A stretch of 64,000 bases of DNA, taken from the NCBI GenBank assembly GCA_963921825.1, contig OY997589.1, positions 56,274,959-56,338,958 of the forward strand. The letters are read 5' to 3'. How positions within the stretch are numbered: the stretch's first letter is position 1; every line of letters starts with the position of its first letter. The notes beneath the pieces were generated by a model. That model was given only the letters and a program-made list of their open reading frames with translations. It made no database searches and had not been told where the DNA came from. The position numbers and the translations under genes were made by a program. This document shows, piece by piece, positions 45,107-56,081 of this stretch. The stretch is from Erodium maritimum (lineage: Eukaryota > Streptophyta > Magnoliopsida > Geraniales > Geraniaceae).

Positions 45107-45527
45107 AGGCCTCCGATGGAGGAATGATCTGCCCCAACAGGGGTGGGTGGAGTCGGCCCCAGAGTATACCTACAGACCCGGGACAGCCACTGCTGGGAGG
45201 TCCCGGGCAGCCTGCAATATCAACACCAGTTATTTCTGCTTATTGCTATTATTTCTACTTTTGTTGGGATACTTTACTTTTTGCGGTTTTTAGAACTTGG
45301 TTTATTTTCCCTCGTTATGTTGAAACAACGGCAGGGAGTTGTCTTGAGTAGTTGCCCACGATTTCAAGTGGGCTAATATTATGGGTCCATGAGCGTCGGG
45401 CTTGCTACGGTCGGCCCGGACAAATATCTGGAACCCGAGGCGGTCACGCCTCATCCTGTTTGATTGCCATTTTGCATTAATGAAAGTCTCTGGTTACCCG
45501 TTTCAAAAAAAAGGTATGAAATATACA

Positions 45528-45990
45528 TTATGTAGCACAAAACTAGGTCTCTTGACAAAGCAAGACTTATGGATCCTACAGCAGTTGCCACAACTATGAG
45601 GTCCATTTTATACTTTTCAAGCTTCTCCTACTTTCCAGCCATTGCACGTTAGTGCATATGTGAGATTCAGCAACAGTATCCAATACCATGAATCTTGGAA
45701 GTAGAGGGATGTAGCTCTATAAAGTTAATACCTGATGAATGCGTAGTACCACTGCCCTTCTTTAGATCATCTTGGTTTTTCCTGCAATCCCTTTTCGTTG
45801 ATCAGGCTTCTGGCAGTAGAAGCAGACAGTCTCATCCTCCTTAGCCTTCCTTAAGGACCCCGGTCCTAGGAGGGTTAGGAGCGATCAAATGTCTCATCTT
45901 TCATGCCAAGTGCGCAGGGGCCTTGCCATTTCCACTACATGTTTCCTTGTCGAAACTGGATCCCTTTCTGACCATCTGAATATCCTTGGA
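45528..45990 (-). pseudogene. Zinc-knuckle and protease remains of the reversed copia
   Basis: It reads parallel to 10560-10980 in reverse, including the CTGCTTCTACTGCCAGAAG-type knuckle (complement near 45805-45825). Frames are badly broken. Confidence 0.7.
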
Positions 45991-46348
45991 TTATGGATCC
46001 CTGATATTCTTCCCAGTAGTTACAAACACGTCATGTAACTTTGATATGGTCATGTCCATATCGTGAATGTGATAGTTCATGGTGAACTGAACATACGCAC
46101 GAGGAAGGGAGCACATAACCCTATATATTGTCATCTTTGATTCTATTTTAAGACTCATTCCATTAAGATGTTCGAGATGCCCATTCATTTTCTGGACATA
46201 AGGGATAACCCTTTTCAAGGTCATTTTCTTTGTGCTTATATTTGAGGACCATCCTCAAATTTCTATACCAGTCCAGATAATTTGTCCAATTAAGCTTGAC
46301 CACGTCAATCATTGTTTTTAATGACAAACTATTGTTTACTTTTTCCAT
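45991..46348 (-). pseudogene. Copia gag of the reversed element
   Basis: Two overlapping minus-strand frames: NNSLSLKTMIDVVKLNWTNY and YLDWYRNLRMVLKYKHKEND, then NGHLEHLNGMSLKIESKMT, YRVMCSLPRAYVQFTMNYHI and ISKLHDVFVTTGKNI. This keeps the central gag segment that both array units have lost, so it is the better guide to the parent element. One frameshift near 46200. Confidence 0.86.
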
Positions 46349-47894
46349 TTGATTTATACGATAGATAAAATTTAATCAATAAACTGAATAGATTTTCTGA
46401 AGATCAAGTTTAAATACTAACCAATTGATTCTAAACCTTTAGAATCCAGAACCAAGATCCTAGATTCACTCGATCAAGCTGAACGAAGGCTCACCACTTA
46501 TTAAAGCTATGTAGGTAGGACCCCGTCCAATCACATCCACTGTGACTCTTGGCCAGGGTATGTACTTAAGTACATGGCTTACCATCTCTAATACCCTAGC
46601 TCAACCCTGGCTAAGAATCGTAGTCGGGTACACCAATTTTCAACTATGACCCATCACTATGCAGGTGCTCCGCTAAGGCGCACGACACCCACGTATGTCA
46701 TCCATACTTATACCCCACCTACCCATGGATGCTCCGTTAAGGCGAACGACACCCATAGGACGAGGAGGTAGTAAGTTGTTGAGAATTTGGGAGGTATCTG
46801 ACATGACCCATTTTTACTTGTCCGATTGTGTTTAAAACTTTGGCAAATCCTAGACGCAATGAGCACATCAACTACATTCCAAATGTAATGATGCCTTCAG
46901 TTACATCCAATGTAATTCTTCCTTCGAACTCGTTAACTACATCCAATGTAATGACGATTCTAAGGGCTCACAAACAAGGATTAAAATTCCAATATTATCT
47001 TTGCATGTAAGGCGATATGCTAGGCACATAAAGTTAAGCATGCAATTCTAAAACATATAGAATTAATCACACAAAAACTAAACCAAACATAAAGCGATAA
47101 ATGTGCACATAATAGCCCCCTAAACTAACTCCCACTAGCTTCTTGAGCTCCACCAACTCCAAGCTGATTTCAACACCCGAAAAGCCACCAATTGACCTTT
47201 TCGCCCTTTTTTCGACTTGAGCAAAAGATTACAATTGAATACATGACTCACAGGTCGGGAATTAATAAATATTACATATAAGTGGTAGGACGACCACACC
47301 TCAAAAAAATAATTACACAATAACTATAACGGCTCGCACGCCGTGAAAAGAGATAAATGTTTAAATCGAGCTCGGGGCTATTGTGTACACCATGCAAACA
47401 TCACATCACACATCGTGTTATCAAACAAGCATGTTATCAAAAATCATGTGTTTTTCCGGTTTTAATTAATAGCCAAGTTTCGAAAAAGTTTGAATCTCAG
47501 TTTATCGAAACCGTTCAAAATTGAAACTTTTGAACATTTGACTTTTGAGTTCGTCAAGACGGTTCCAAACTCGTCATTACTAACAAAACGGTTTGGCCCA
47601 ACATATCGACCATACAATGGTCATGCTCGGTGTAGCTCCATCCAATGGAGCCCCGTGCGGTCTCGGTTTCGCCTCCCCGAGAGTCCCACTCCCGAGACCC
47701 GAAAAGTCAAACTTTTTTCAAAAACACTAGAATTTATATAATTTTCAAAAATCCATTTTTCATGAATTAAATCCATAAACAAGAATTTAAAACATGTTAT
47801 TAAACAATTTAGCAAACCAATATGCTTAAATCGAAACTTTCAAGCAAAACCGAAACTTTCTCAACACCGTCTTTTGAATCCCGAAGGTAGCACG
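46349..47894 (-). other. Copia leader of the reversed element (noncoding)
   Basis: About 1.5 kb matching 8730-10270 in reverse, including the two GCTCCGCTAAGGCGCACGAC-like repeats (46665 and 46730). No gene. Confidence 0.65.
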
Positions 47895-47906
47895 GCTCTG
47901 ATACCA
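47895..47906 (-). other. Primer binding site of the reversed copia
   Basis: GCTCTGATACCA, the complement of TGGTATCAGAGC, one base inside the LTR end. Confidence 0.88.
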
Positions 47907-47907
47907 C

Positions 47908-49817
47908 TGTTGGGTCTCGATGGAGGGTATGAACGGATACTTTCAGCGGAATAAAAACTCGAGACCATGCAAGCCATGAAACACTACTAAAGTTAGAAAC
48001 ACAAAACAAAACCGAAACCACAATTTCCTTACCAATTGTTGAAGTGGCTCAACTTTCAGGTCGTGTATCTGAATAAAGAACCGTCGAACTTCAAATTCCA
48101 CCGTCCACTTTGAATACATATGTGGAGAAAATTCAATCTAAAAATAGGCTTCATCGGTCCTTGGATGAACCCCCGATCGGGCTCTTGAAGGTGGCTGGTC
48201 GGAGAAAATCTGTGCAAAAAATTATGCACAGATTTTTCTTCTTTTTTCTTCCAATTAAAGAACACCGGGTTAAGGAATGATCGGATTGAGTCTCCAAGAC
48301 GCCTACGTATCCATATAAGAATCAAATCCACATATTTCTTAGCTTAGAGGACTCAAGAACACAAAAAAATAGAGCAAAAACATCACCATGGCCTAAACTT
48401 CCAAGAAGAGAAAAATAGAGCTTCTTGTTCCTATTTGTGTCTTGTATTTGTTATGTTTGACAAGGATGACTTAAACAAGTAAATCCTCTCAACATAATAA
48501 ACAAAAATATAAGAGAAGCATGGTGCAAGCATGAGATAAGCATGGTGTAAATAAGACAAGTATGGTGCAAGATGGGGTGGTAGTTGGTGTTGAATCACCA
48601 ACACCTTAATCTTGTCTTGCTTAATTAGAACTAATTAATCAAACCTTAATTAATTAGTTCCATGGGCCTTTGGTGGCATGGGCCTCCCATGGGCCTCGAG
48701 GGAGATGACTCGTGGCCATTCCCAAAAAGGTCTCGTGATGCGCTCATCGCCTCCACGCCTTCCATATCAGATATGTCCAACATTATACGACGCGATCAAT
48801 CCAAAGACTCCAAGCCTTTCGCGATCTATTATGTCCTAAATACTTACAGGCACATGACCCAAACCTAGTTTTGGTCATGTCTCAAGACAACTGCCTTTTT
48901 GGCCATTCTCCATAAATGTGTTAATGAGTTTCATCCTCTGGTGTGACCCTTAGGTTTATGCATGTCAGTAGATCAATGTAAAATCCTATTTTAATTGATC
49001 CTACATAAGTGGCAACTAACGAGACTTTAATATTTCCTGACACTGCATAACGAATCGACCCTGTCGATTCTAACCTTTCTATCGTCCTTGTCATTATCGT
49101 TTTATCTCCGATATCCTGATTGAGATAAGGCATAGAGCCGTCATCCTTATTATTCTCAATCATTGTTCCTTGATATGTGAGATGAATTAATATATGATAC
49201 CCAGTATCATGTGCATGGCCATCCTATTCTTTCAGTCATTCTCGATCAAGTGGCTGAGAACAAATATCTTTCCCATACAGTAGTATGAGGGATAAATCCC
49301 TTAGCCGTCTTTCGTGTCAGTCATGCAGTCCGTCCCTAAGCCAATCGTGACTGTTATGGAAGCCCTGTTACACACAATGTTAGGCTCAGGTCAAACTCAG
49401 TTGTTTACCACATAGCGATCACAAAGACTCCTAGGCCTAAGGATACATGACAAGCTACGACAATGAATATGTTCATGACTTGATCTAGGGAACATATTCA
49501 TATCTGGTCGTCCAATATCATGTCCCACATGATATCTATGATCAGACTCTAGAATCCCATTCCAATGACGAACAGAACGTAAGCCATAAAGAGCCATCTT
49601 TCATACTAGTCGCTTCTCGTGGAGCTTTGTTGACTAGGGACCCGTCGAGTGTGAACTATCTCAATTTATGGTTCTATTTGCATGGTGGGCATAGATCAAA
49701 ACACATATCGATATATTACTCCAACACATCGATAATATAAAGCCGCTTTATTTTATTGCTAATGATGATATATACATTTGGACATTTAGGATTGGACTAC
49801 GGGCACTAAGACTAATA
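47908..49817 (-). mobile_element. 5' LTR of the reversed copia
   Basis: 1910 bp, running on the minus strand from a decayed TATTAGTCTTAG to CGAGACCCAACA. It is longer than the 1688-bp LTRs and clearly diverged from them. The AT-rich palindrome region is partly kept near 48630-48662. Confidence 0.87.
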
Positions 49818-49822
49818 AGAAT

Positions 49823-50892
49823 AGCATGTCCATGCACGTGATACTGGGTATCAAATATTTTGTCATCTCATATATGAAGGAACAGTGATTGAGAATAATA
49901 AGGATGACGGTTTGTGCCTTATCTCAATCAGGATATCTAGAGATAAAAGGATAGTGACATAGACGACGGAAAGGTTAATCTCGACATGAGTCGATTCATT
50001 ATGCAGTGTCAGGCAATAGTAAAGTCTCGTTAGGTGCCACTTATGTAGGATCAAGTAAAGTGGGATTTTAAGTTGATCAACCGACATGCATAAGCCTAAG
50101 GGTCACACCCGAGGATGTAACTCAAAAACACACTTGTGGAGGAGAATGGCTAAGCAAGAACATTGAAACGAGACGTGACCAAAACAGGGTTTTGGGTCAT
50201 GTACACGTAAGTAATTAGGACAATACGAATCGAGAGAAGACTAAAAGTCTTGGGAACGATCTCATCGGATAATGTTGGACATATCCGGGATGGAAGGCGT
50301 AGAAGGTGATGAGCGGGTTGGGAATGGCCATGGGCCATCACCCGTAAAGCACATGGGCTGCCCATGCCACCAAAGGCCCATGGAACCAACTAGTTATGTC
50401 TTAGCTAAATGGTTCTAACTAATTAGTTAGATTAGGTAGTTGGTGATATAATTGGACCTTAAATCCACCAACTCTCTACCAAATTCTAACTACTTTACAC
50501 CATCCTTGTCTTAAAATACTAATATTTTATTATGTTGATGGGATGACATGATATAAGTTCCATCCTTATCAATATAAGACATAAGAAACAAAAGGAAGAA
50601 AAAAAAAACTCTCTTCTTCCCCATAGTTTCGGCCAACACTCCTCTCCATCCTCCTTGTTGTATTCTTGGGTCCTATAAGCTTATAATAACGTGTCTTTGA
50701 TTCCTACGAGGATACGTAGGCATCTTGGAGACTCAAGCCCGATCATTCCTTACCCGATGTTCTTGATTTGGTAAGAAATTGTGATTTTGGTATTGTTTTA
50801 TAAATCTAATCGTGGTAGTTATTTAGGCATGGTCTCGATTTTTTTTTCTTCCGTTGCGATTGTATGTTCATACTCTCCATAGAGACCCAATA
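49823..50892 (+). mobile_element. Solo copia LTR, right part
   Basis: It resumes at the point where the left part stopped (AGAATAGCATG) and runs to GAGACCCAATA, with TA in place of CA. Together with 41174-41759 it makes an LTR of about 1.65 kb with no body. Confidence 0.85.
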
Positions 50893-50897
50893 GAGAC

Positions 50898-51785
50898 GTA
50901 TCCAAGGAGTTTTTCGGTGGCCATCATGTTTCTGTGGTGGTTGTTCCACTGCTGGTTCACTGGCCTCTAGATCTTGTTGTCGCGTCGTTCTTCTTATCCA
51001 TCGTTGACTGCCTTGTGGATTGGGCAGGTTTTGTCGAGTTATGTTGTTGTCCTATAGAGAACCTTGTGTGGGTGAAGAAGATTGCTTTAGTGGTCTGAGT
51101 GTTGAGGCTTGTTTGTGTTTGTGTTTGTGTTTTCCGGAACTGCATGACTTCCCCCTATCTTTGATAGACCAGTTTCTACTTTCGGAGATAGGGTCCTCGC
51201 TAGTACGTGACCGTTTGTTTTGAAGCTTCAGCTCTAGTCTACATCTTGTCTTGGATTGGCTTTATGTCATCCCTTTCCGTCGATGGAGCTTGTAACAAGG
51301 TGTGGTGATAGCTTGAGTAAGTAAATGGTCAGTTTGTCGAATCTCCGCCCTAAGGTAGTGTGTGGATGGTGTTTGAGTTCCCGAGAGGTTCTGTTTCTGT
51401 ATGCCTTTAGCCCATGTTTTTAGGACTAGTCTTTTAGGCCTAGTTTGTTTTTGTGTAGGTTGACCAGGTTTTCTCTATCTGACAGTTGTATTGTTAAACA
51501 CGTTGGTTTTAAGTCTGTCTTGCGTAGATTTTTCCTTTTTCTGTTTTAAGGAGACCATGTATAAAACATTATTGACAAAAAAACTCATTGCATATAAGGG
51601 GTGACATGTATATTGTGGTGGCTACATGTGACATACACATACCACTTTCATTGTATATTTCACATTATGTTGTTCGTACGAATAGTTAGATATACAGTAT
51701 AAAATCTATAACTTAATAGTCATGGGACCATCAAAATTTATTAATTAAAAGAGTTATTAACTAATCTATAAATTAATATATATAT
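50898..51785 (+). other. Unassigned unit, right part, then AT-rich spacer
   Basis: TG-rich sequence with a (TTTGTG)n run near 51108-51130 ends at about 51580 in TATAAAACATTATTGACAAA plus A's, suggestive of a LINE or SINE 3' end. 51590-51785 is AT-rich spacer. No domain found. Confidence 0.4.
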
Positions 51786-52660
51786 AGGGTAACTATCCAG
51801 TAAAATCCATCCTTATTGTGCAAACTACAAACCAATCTAAGCCACAGGATGCGGTCAAAGTGACGTCAGCAGAGCGCGCACGATGCTGACACGTGGCCCC
51901 TTCGCGCGGGTGCTGATAGTTTGCGCGCACAGTGCTAATAGTTTAGCACAAATGCAAACTATCAGCATTGTGCGCGCAAACTATCAGCACCGTGCTACGC
52001 AAACTATCAGTACTCTGCGCGTGCGCACCAGCAGCGCGCGCCCACGTGTCAGCACCTGGTGAGTTCGTAGTCTGCACAATAAGGTGCGGTGTTTTATATA
52101 TTTATTGCCCACGTGTCAGCATCTGGTGCGCTCTGCTGGCATCACTTTGGGGGGATCCTATGGCTCAGATTGGTTCGTAGTTTGCACAATAAGGAGGGGT
52201 TTGTACCTGATACCAACCCCTCCTTATTGTGCAAACTACGAACCAATCTGAGCCATAGGATCCCCCCAAAGTGATGCCAGCAGAGCGCACCAGATGCTGA
52301 CATGTGGGCAATAAATATATAAAACACCGCACCTTATTGTGCAAACTACGAACTCACCAGGTGCTGACGCGTGGGCGCGCGCGCACATTACTGATAGTTT
52401 GCGTAGCACGGTGCTGATAGTTTGCGCGCACAGTGCTGATAGTTTGCATATGTGCTAAACTATCAGCACCGTGCTTGTAAACTATCAGCACCCGCGCGCG
52501 AGCGTGGGCAACACGCGCACGCGCGCGGGCAGAGGCGCACGCGAAGCGGCCACGTGTCAGCATCGCGCGCGCTCTGCGGACGTCACTTTGACCGCATCCT
52601 GTGGCTTAGATTGGTTTGTATTTTGCACAATAAGGTTGGTTTTTACTAGATAGCTACCCT
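51786..52660. mobile_element. 875-bp foldback element (family A) in a (TA)n tract
   Basis: Two arms of about 430 bp are near-exact reverse complements around a ~16-nt centre (TTTGTACCTGATACCA, about 52202-52217). The ends AGGGTAACTATCCAG and CTAGATAGCTACCCT lie inside TA runs. Each arm has CCTTATTGTGCAAACTACGAA and several CTGATAGTTTGCGC repeats on both strands. The smaller relative at 61904-62236 resembles one arm with its own inverted ends, so this looks like a head-to-head dimer. It encodes nothing. Confidence 0.85.
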
Positions 52661-52670
52661 ATATATATAT

Positions 52671-52957
52671 AGGGAGACAATAACGTGCGAACCTCCCTTA
52701 CGGTGCGAACCTGCGAACCTCAAATCTGGTTTGCGGAAATAGCGAACATGGTTTGCGGAAATAAGCGTCCCAGTTTGCGGGAAAAAAAGTTTGAAAAAAC
52801 AGCATTTTATCTTGAGAAAATATGGTTTGCGAAAATAGTGTTTCTGGTTTGCGAAATATATATACATGTGCAATCAGGTGCGAATTATGGCTTACGGTGC
52901 GAACGTGCGAACCTGCTGGTTTAGTGTATCTGGTTTGCGAAAATATTGTTCTCAGTT
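52671..52957. mobile_element. Foldback-type elements of family B, truncated
   Basis: GGGAGACAATAACGTGCGAAC starts right after the TA run that ends family A. Repeats of TGGTTTGCGGAAAT follow. At 52866 TATATATACATGTGCAATCAGG starts what looks like a second end of the same family (compare the complement of 63850-63876). The right side is cut by gypsy sequence near 52960. Confidence 0.65.
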
Positions 52958-52960
52958 TCG

Positions 52961-52993
52961 CGGTTCGACGGGCCATACCCCATCGTCAAAAGG
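52961..52993 (+). pseudogene. 33-bp inverted gypsy integrase scrap
   Basis: On the plus strand this encodes RFDGPYPIVKR, the same residues that the minus strand encodes near 58010-58045. It is joined directly to minus-strand integrase at 52994, so the junction is an inversion of the element's own C-terminal domain. Confidence 0.8.
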
Positions 52994-53419
52994 CTTTCCC
53001 GTGATGAAGTCCATGCTAAGGCTTTCCCATGGACGGGTTGGTACCGGCAGCGGCTCGAGCAACCTCGCGGGTAGGCGATGATCCACTTTATCTTGTTGGC
53101 AAACCAAACAGGTCCGCACATAGTTCTCAACTTCGTCCCGCATGTCCGGCCAATAGTAGGCCGCTTCAAGCAAAGCCCTCGTTCTTCGTTGTCCCGGGTG
53201 CCCACCATACAAGGTCTCATGGCACTCCTTGGTGATCTTCCTCCGCAGGTTTCCCCACTTTGGAACGAACAATCGTCGTCCTTTGGCATAGAGCAACCCG
53301 TCCTCTATCCAAAACTGACGTGTCTTCCCTTGCCTGGCCAGCTTCATAATCTGCTGCGCCACGGGGTCATGAGGCAGACCTTCCTTCACCTTGGCAACCA
53401 TCTCTCCACGTACCGTCAC
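52994..53419 (-). pseudogene. Gypsy integrase N-terminal part, copy I
   Basis: HETLYGGHPGQRRTRALLE and YYWPDMRDEVENYVRTCLVC give the HHCC zinc site, and LSMDFITGK the first catalytic Asp. The rest of the core and the chromodomain are missing: the sequence ends at the inverted scrap. A TAG near 53429, also present in copy II, splits it from RNase H. Confidence 0.88.
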
Positions 53420-53429
53420 AACGGCCTAC

Positions 53430-54840
53430 GCTTTGACAATGGCTGCCAACTCCGCCTTCCTACTCAAGGCGTCGGCCACCAGATTGGCCTTCCCGGGCTT
53501 GTACTCGAGCTCTTAGTCAAACTCGGCTAGGAAGTCTTGCCATCTTGCTTTCTTCAGGGACAGCTTCTTTTGGCTTTGGAAATAGCTCGTGGCTACATTT
53601 TCGGTCTTCACCACGAACCTACTCCCAAGGAGGTAATGGCGCCAAGTCCTAAGGCAATGGACAATGGCCGTCATCTCCTTCTCTTGGACCGTGTACCTTC
53701 TCTCGGTCTCGTTCAGCTTCCGGCTTTCATAGGCTATAGGGTGCCTATCCTGCATCAACACTCCACTAATGGCAAAATCAGAAGCATCAGTATGTAACTC
53801 AAAGGGTTTAGAGTAATCCGGCAAAGCCATAACCGGTTCCTCCACAATGGCCAGCTTCAAGGCCTTGAACGCCTCATCACATTTTGTCGTCCACTCCCAA
53901 GGCTTGTTCTTCTTCATCATGTCAGTCAGAGGGGCAGCCAACTTAGAATACCCCTTGATAAAGCGACGGTAGTAGTTTGCGAGCCCAAGGAAGGACCTTA
54001 GACCCGAAACGTTGCTTGGCTGCTCCCATTGGTTGATTGCCTTGGCCTTCTCCGGATCCATCCTAAGCTCACCAGCTCGGATGATATGGCCCAAGAATTG
54101 CACCTCTTCCTCAGCAAATGAGCACTTCTCTTTCTTCACATACTGTTCATGAGCCCTCAACGTCTCAAAGACAGCTCGCAAGTGCTCGACATGTTCCTCC
54201 AAGGACTCGGAATAGATCACAATGTCATCAAGATAAACCACCACAAACTTGTCCAAGAAGGGCTGCAAAACATCATTCATAAGAGTGCAAAACGTAGCAG
54301 GGGCGTTAGTCAAGCCAAAGGGCATCACTAGGAACTCATAGGAACCATATCGGGTCACACAGGCCGTCTTGGCCTCATCCCCTTCGGCAATCCGGACTTG
54401 GTAGTAATCCGACCTCAAGTCGAGCTTTGTAAAATAACGAGCTTTCCCCAATTGATCAAACAAATCAGCAATCAACGGAATTGGATACTTATTCTTAATG
54501 GTTACCTTGTTTAGTGCTCGGTAGTCGATGCACAAACGAAGGCAGCCATCCTTCTTTCGCTGAGAGAGAACCTGCGCTCCAAAAGGTGCCTTGGATGGTT
54601 GTATGAAGCCGGAATCAAGCAACTCCCCGAGCCACTTCTTCAGTTCCTCCAACTCTGGAGGGTCCATTCTATAGGGTGCTCGGGCTGGAGGTTTTGCACC
54701 AGGCTCCAGCTCAATCTGATGGTCTACTCCCCTTCTCGGCGGGAGCTTCTTGGTCAACTCCGATGGCATCACGTCCTTGAACTCTTCAAGGATCTTCTCA
54801 AATGGTTTAGGCAGCGGCACTGCCTTGGCATAAGAGGGTT
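53430..54840 (-). pseudogene. Gypsy reverse transcriptase and RNase H, copy I
   Basis: A 435-codon frame begins after [22 protein letters not shown] motifs: [45 protein letters not shown] (family SGY), [12 protein letters not shown] and [12 protein letters not shown] with both catalytic Asp. RNase [31 protein letters not shown] and [19 protein letters not shown]. The frame stops at 53513 where Tyr became TAA; copies II and the inverted piece have Tyr. [12 protein letters not shown] continues after it. The enzyme core looks complete. Confidence 0.92.
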
Positions 54841-55403
54841 TCTCCTACCTCATCGTGGCTAGGAACGTTGGCTCATTCTTCTTGAGCCCCCTTCTCAGCT
54901 GCATCGCTGACAACGTCATGCTACCCATCCTGCCCTGGCCAGATTTGAACGTTCTGCCATGTACCACGGTCGGCACATTTGAACCAAAGATAAGTAGGTT
55001 CTCGTGTGGCACCGGGTATGCCTTGTTCTCTTTGAGGAACTCCATCCCCAAGACTAAGTCATAGTCGTCCATCGGAGCAACGGTCAGGGCCACATCGCCC
55101 TTCCAAGCGCCAAAACACAATGACACTCTCTCCACGACCCCTTCAACCGGGACGGGAGGTGAATTCACCGTCTTTAAGGATGCCCAGATCCTTGAGCCCT
55201 TAGACCGAGGCGATCCGCCTCTTGCTTACTAAAAAACCCATGAGATGCACCCGTATCGACCATAATCAAGGTCGTCCTTCCATTGATAGTACCTTCAACA
55301 TACAACAAGGATCTATCTTTGGCCACCACGGGCCTTACAACACTTTTCTCGGCCACTCGGGCCGGCTGCCTCTTCAAGGCTCCTAACCGCAAACTGCCCA
55401 TAC
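54841..55403 (-). pseudogene. Gypsy protease, copy I
   Basis: The upstream frame has LYVEGTINGRTTLIMVDTGA (aspartic protease DTGAS site) and FFSKQEADRLGL. After a frame change near 55170 it continues MDDYDLVLGMEFLKENKAYP, the protease C-terminal part. A stop near 54845 separates it from RT. At 55404 it is fused to LTR sequence, so gag, primer site and leader are deleted. Confidence 0.87.
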
Positions 55404-55958
55404 TCGCAGAGGTTCTTGACAAGAAAGAAATAGTGTATTCCAAGTATGGAAGTTACACAAAGAGACTAACATATCAATGTTTACAATGGCTACTCCTATT
55501 TATACTATGTACAAGGATCCTTAACCATGAAGCTAGTGCATGGGAGGCTGCCACCTCCTTCTTTAGCCATGTCACTCTTGTCTTGTGCATGCTTGACACC
55601 TCTTGCTTCACTTTCCAACTATGGTGCTTGTGCCAAAGTATGCCAATGTATGGAGACCATGTGTTGGCTCATGTTTGGCCCATGCTAGCACCTGGCCACG
55701 TCATATCGGGCTGCTCATTCAGCTCCTTGCTCAACCATCTCAACCAGGCAGCTCGCCACATCGCTAAGCTGCTCAACCAGGTCGCCAAGTCAGCCCGGCT
55801 CGCCACATCAACCAAGATGCTGGCCACGTCAAGCAGGTGACTGGGCAGCAGCGTTTTTCAACCAAAAGAGCATGCCATCCTCATGCTTACTTCATAAAAA
55901 CGTCATGGATGGCTAGTATAGCTATAATAGCATATAGGCATCAATATAGTACCCAACA
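55404..55958 (-). mobile_element. Gypsy LTR between copies I and II, truncated
   Basis: It matches 60699-61245 in reverse and ends (plus strand) GTACCCAACA at 55958, followed by the complement of a polypurine tract (CCTCCCCCACC). About 70 bp of the primer-site end is missing at 55404. Confidence 0.85.
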
Positions 55959-55959
55959 T

Positions 55960-56081
55960 CCTCCCCCACCTATTGCCTTGACGTCCCCGTCAAGCTGGCT
56001 TCGTACTTGAGCACTTGGTCTTCATATTGCCATAGGTCCTTGGCTGGTTCCCAACTTGCCTCAGCATCGGGGAGGTCGTTC
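55960..56081 (-). pseudogene. Chromodomain C-terminal end, copy II
   Basis: Minus-strand reading gives the tail of the chromodomain (EASWEPAKDLW and onward), continuous with 57770 once the solo LTR and one duplication are removed. The undisturbed version is at 61257-61400. Confidence 0.82.

Larger units (their letters stand above)
43061..45511 (+). mobile_element. Half-LINE: ORF1-only L1-type element
   Basis: It is flanked by a 16-bp duplication AGGTATGCAATATACA (43045-43060) and AGGTATGAAATATACA (45512-45527), one mismatch, and ends in an A run. The uninterrupted site is visible in the array copia near 10980-11000. It has a 5' region, an ORF1 and a 3' UTR (with GCATTAATGAAAG near the end) but no endonuclease or reverse transcriptase. 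At 2.45 kb it resembles half-L1 elements that depend on another LINE. Confidence 0.85.
41760..49817 (-). mobile_element. Reversed, internally deleted copia of the array family
   Basis: It is flanked by the duplication AGAAT (41755-41759 and 49818-49822). Read on the minus strand: LTR (49817-47908), primer site, leader, gag, protease remains, then a half-LINE insertion, integrase, and the last ~410 bases of the second LTR (to 41760). Reverse transcriptase, RNase H and most of the second LTR are deleted. It inserted into an LTR of its own family in the opposite direction. Confidence 0.9.

Noticed and set aside
51786-52660. Palindrome as a replication origin or plasmid-like element
   Set aside because: TA-flanked inverted ends and a second copy at 61904 fit a foldback transposable element better.
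53078-53530. 150-codon plus-strand ORF opposite gypsy integrase, and similar plus-strand ORFs to 59523
   Set aside because: They are antisense shadows of the minus-strand gypsy polyprotein, which has full RT, RNase H and integrase motifs.
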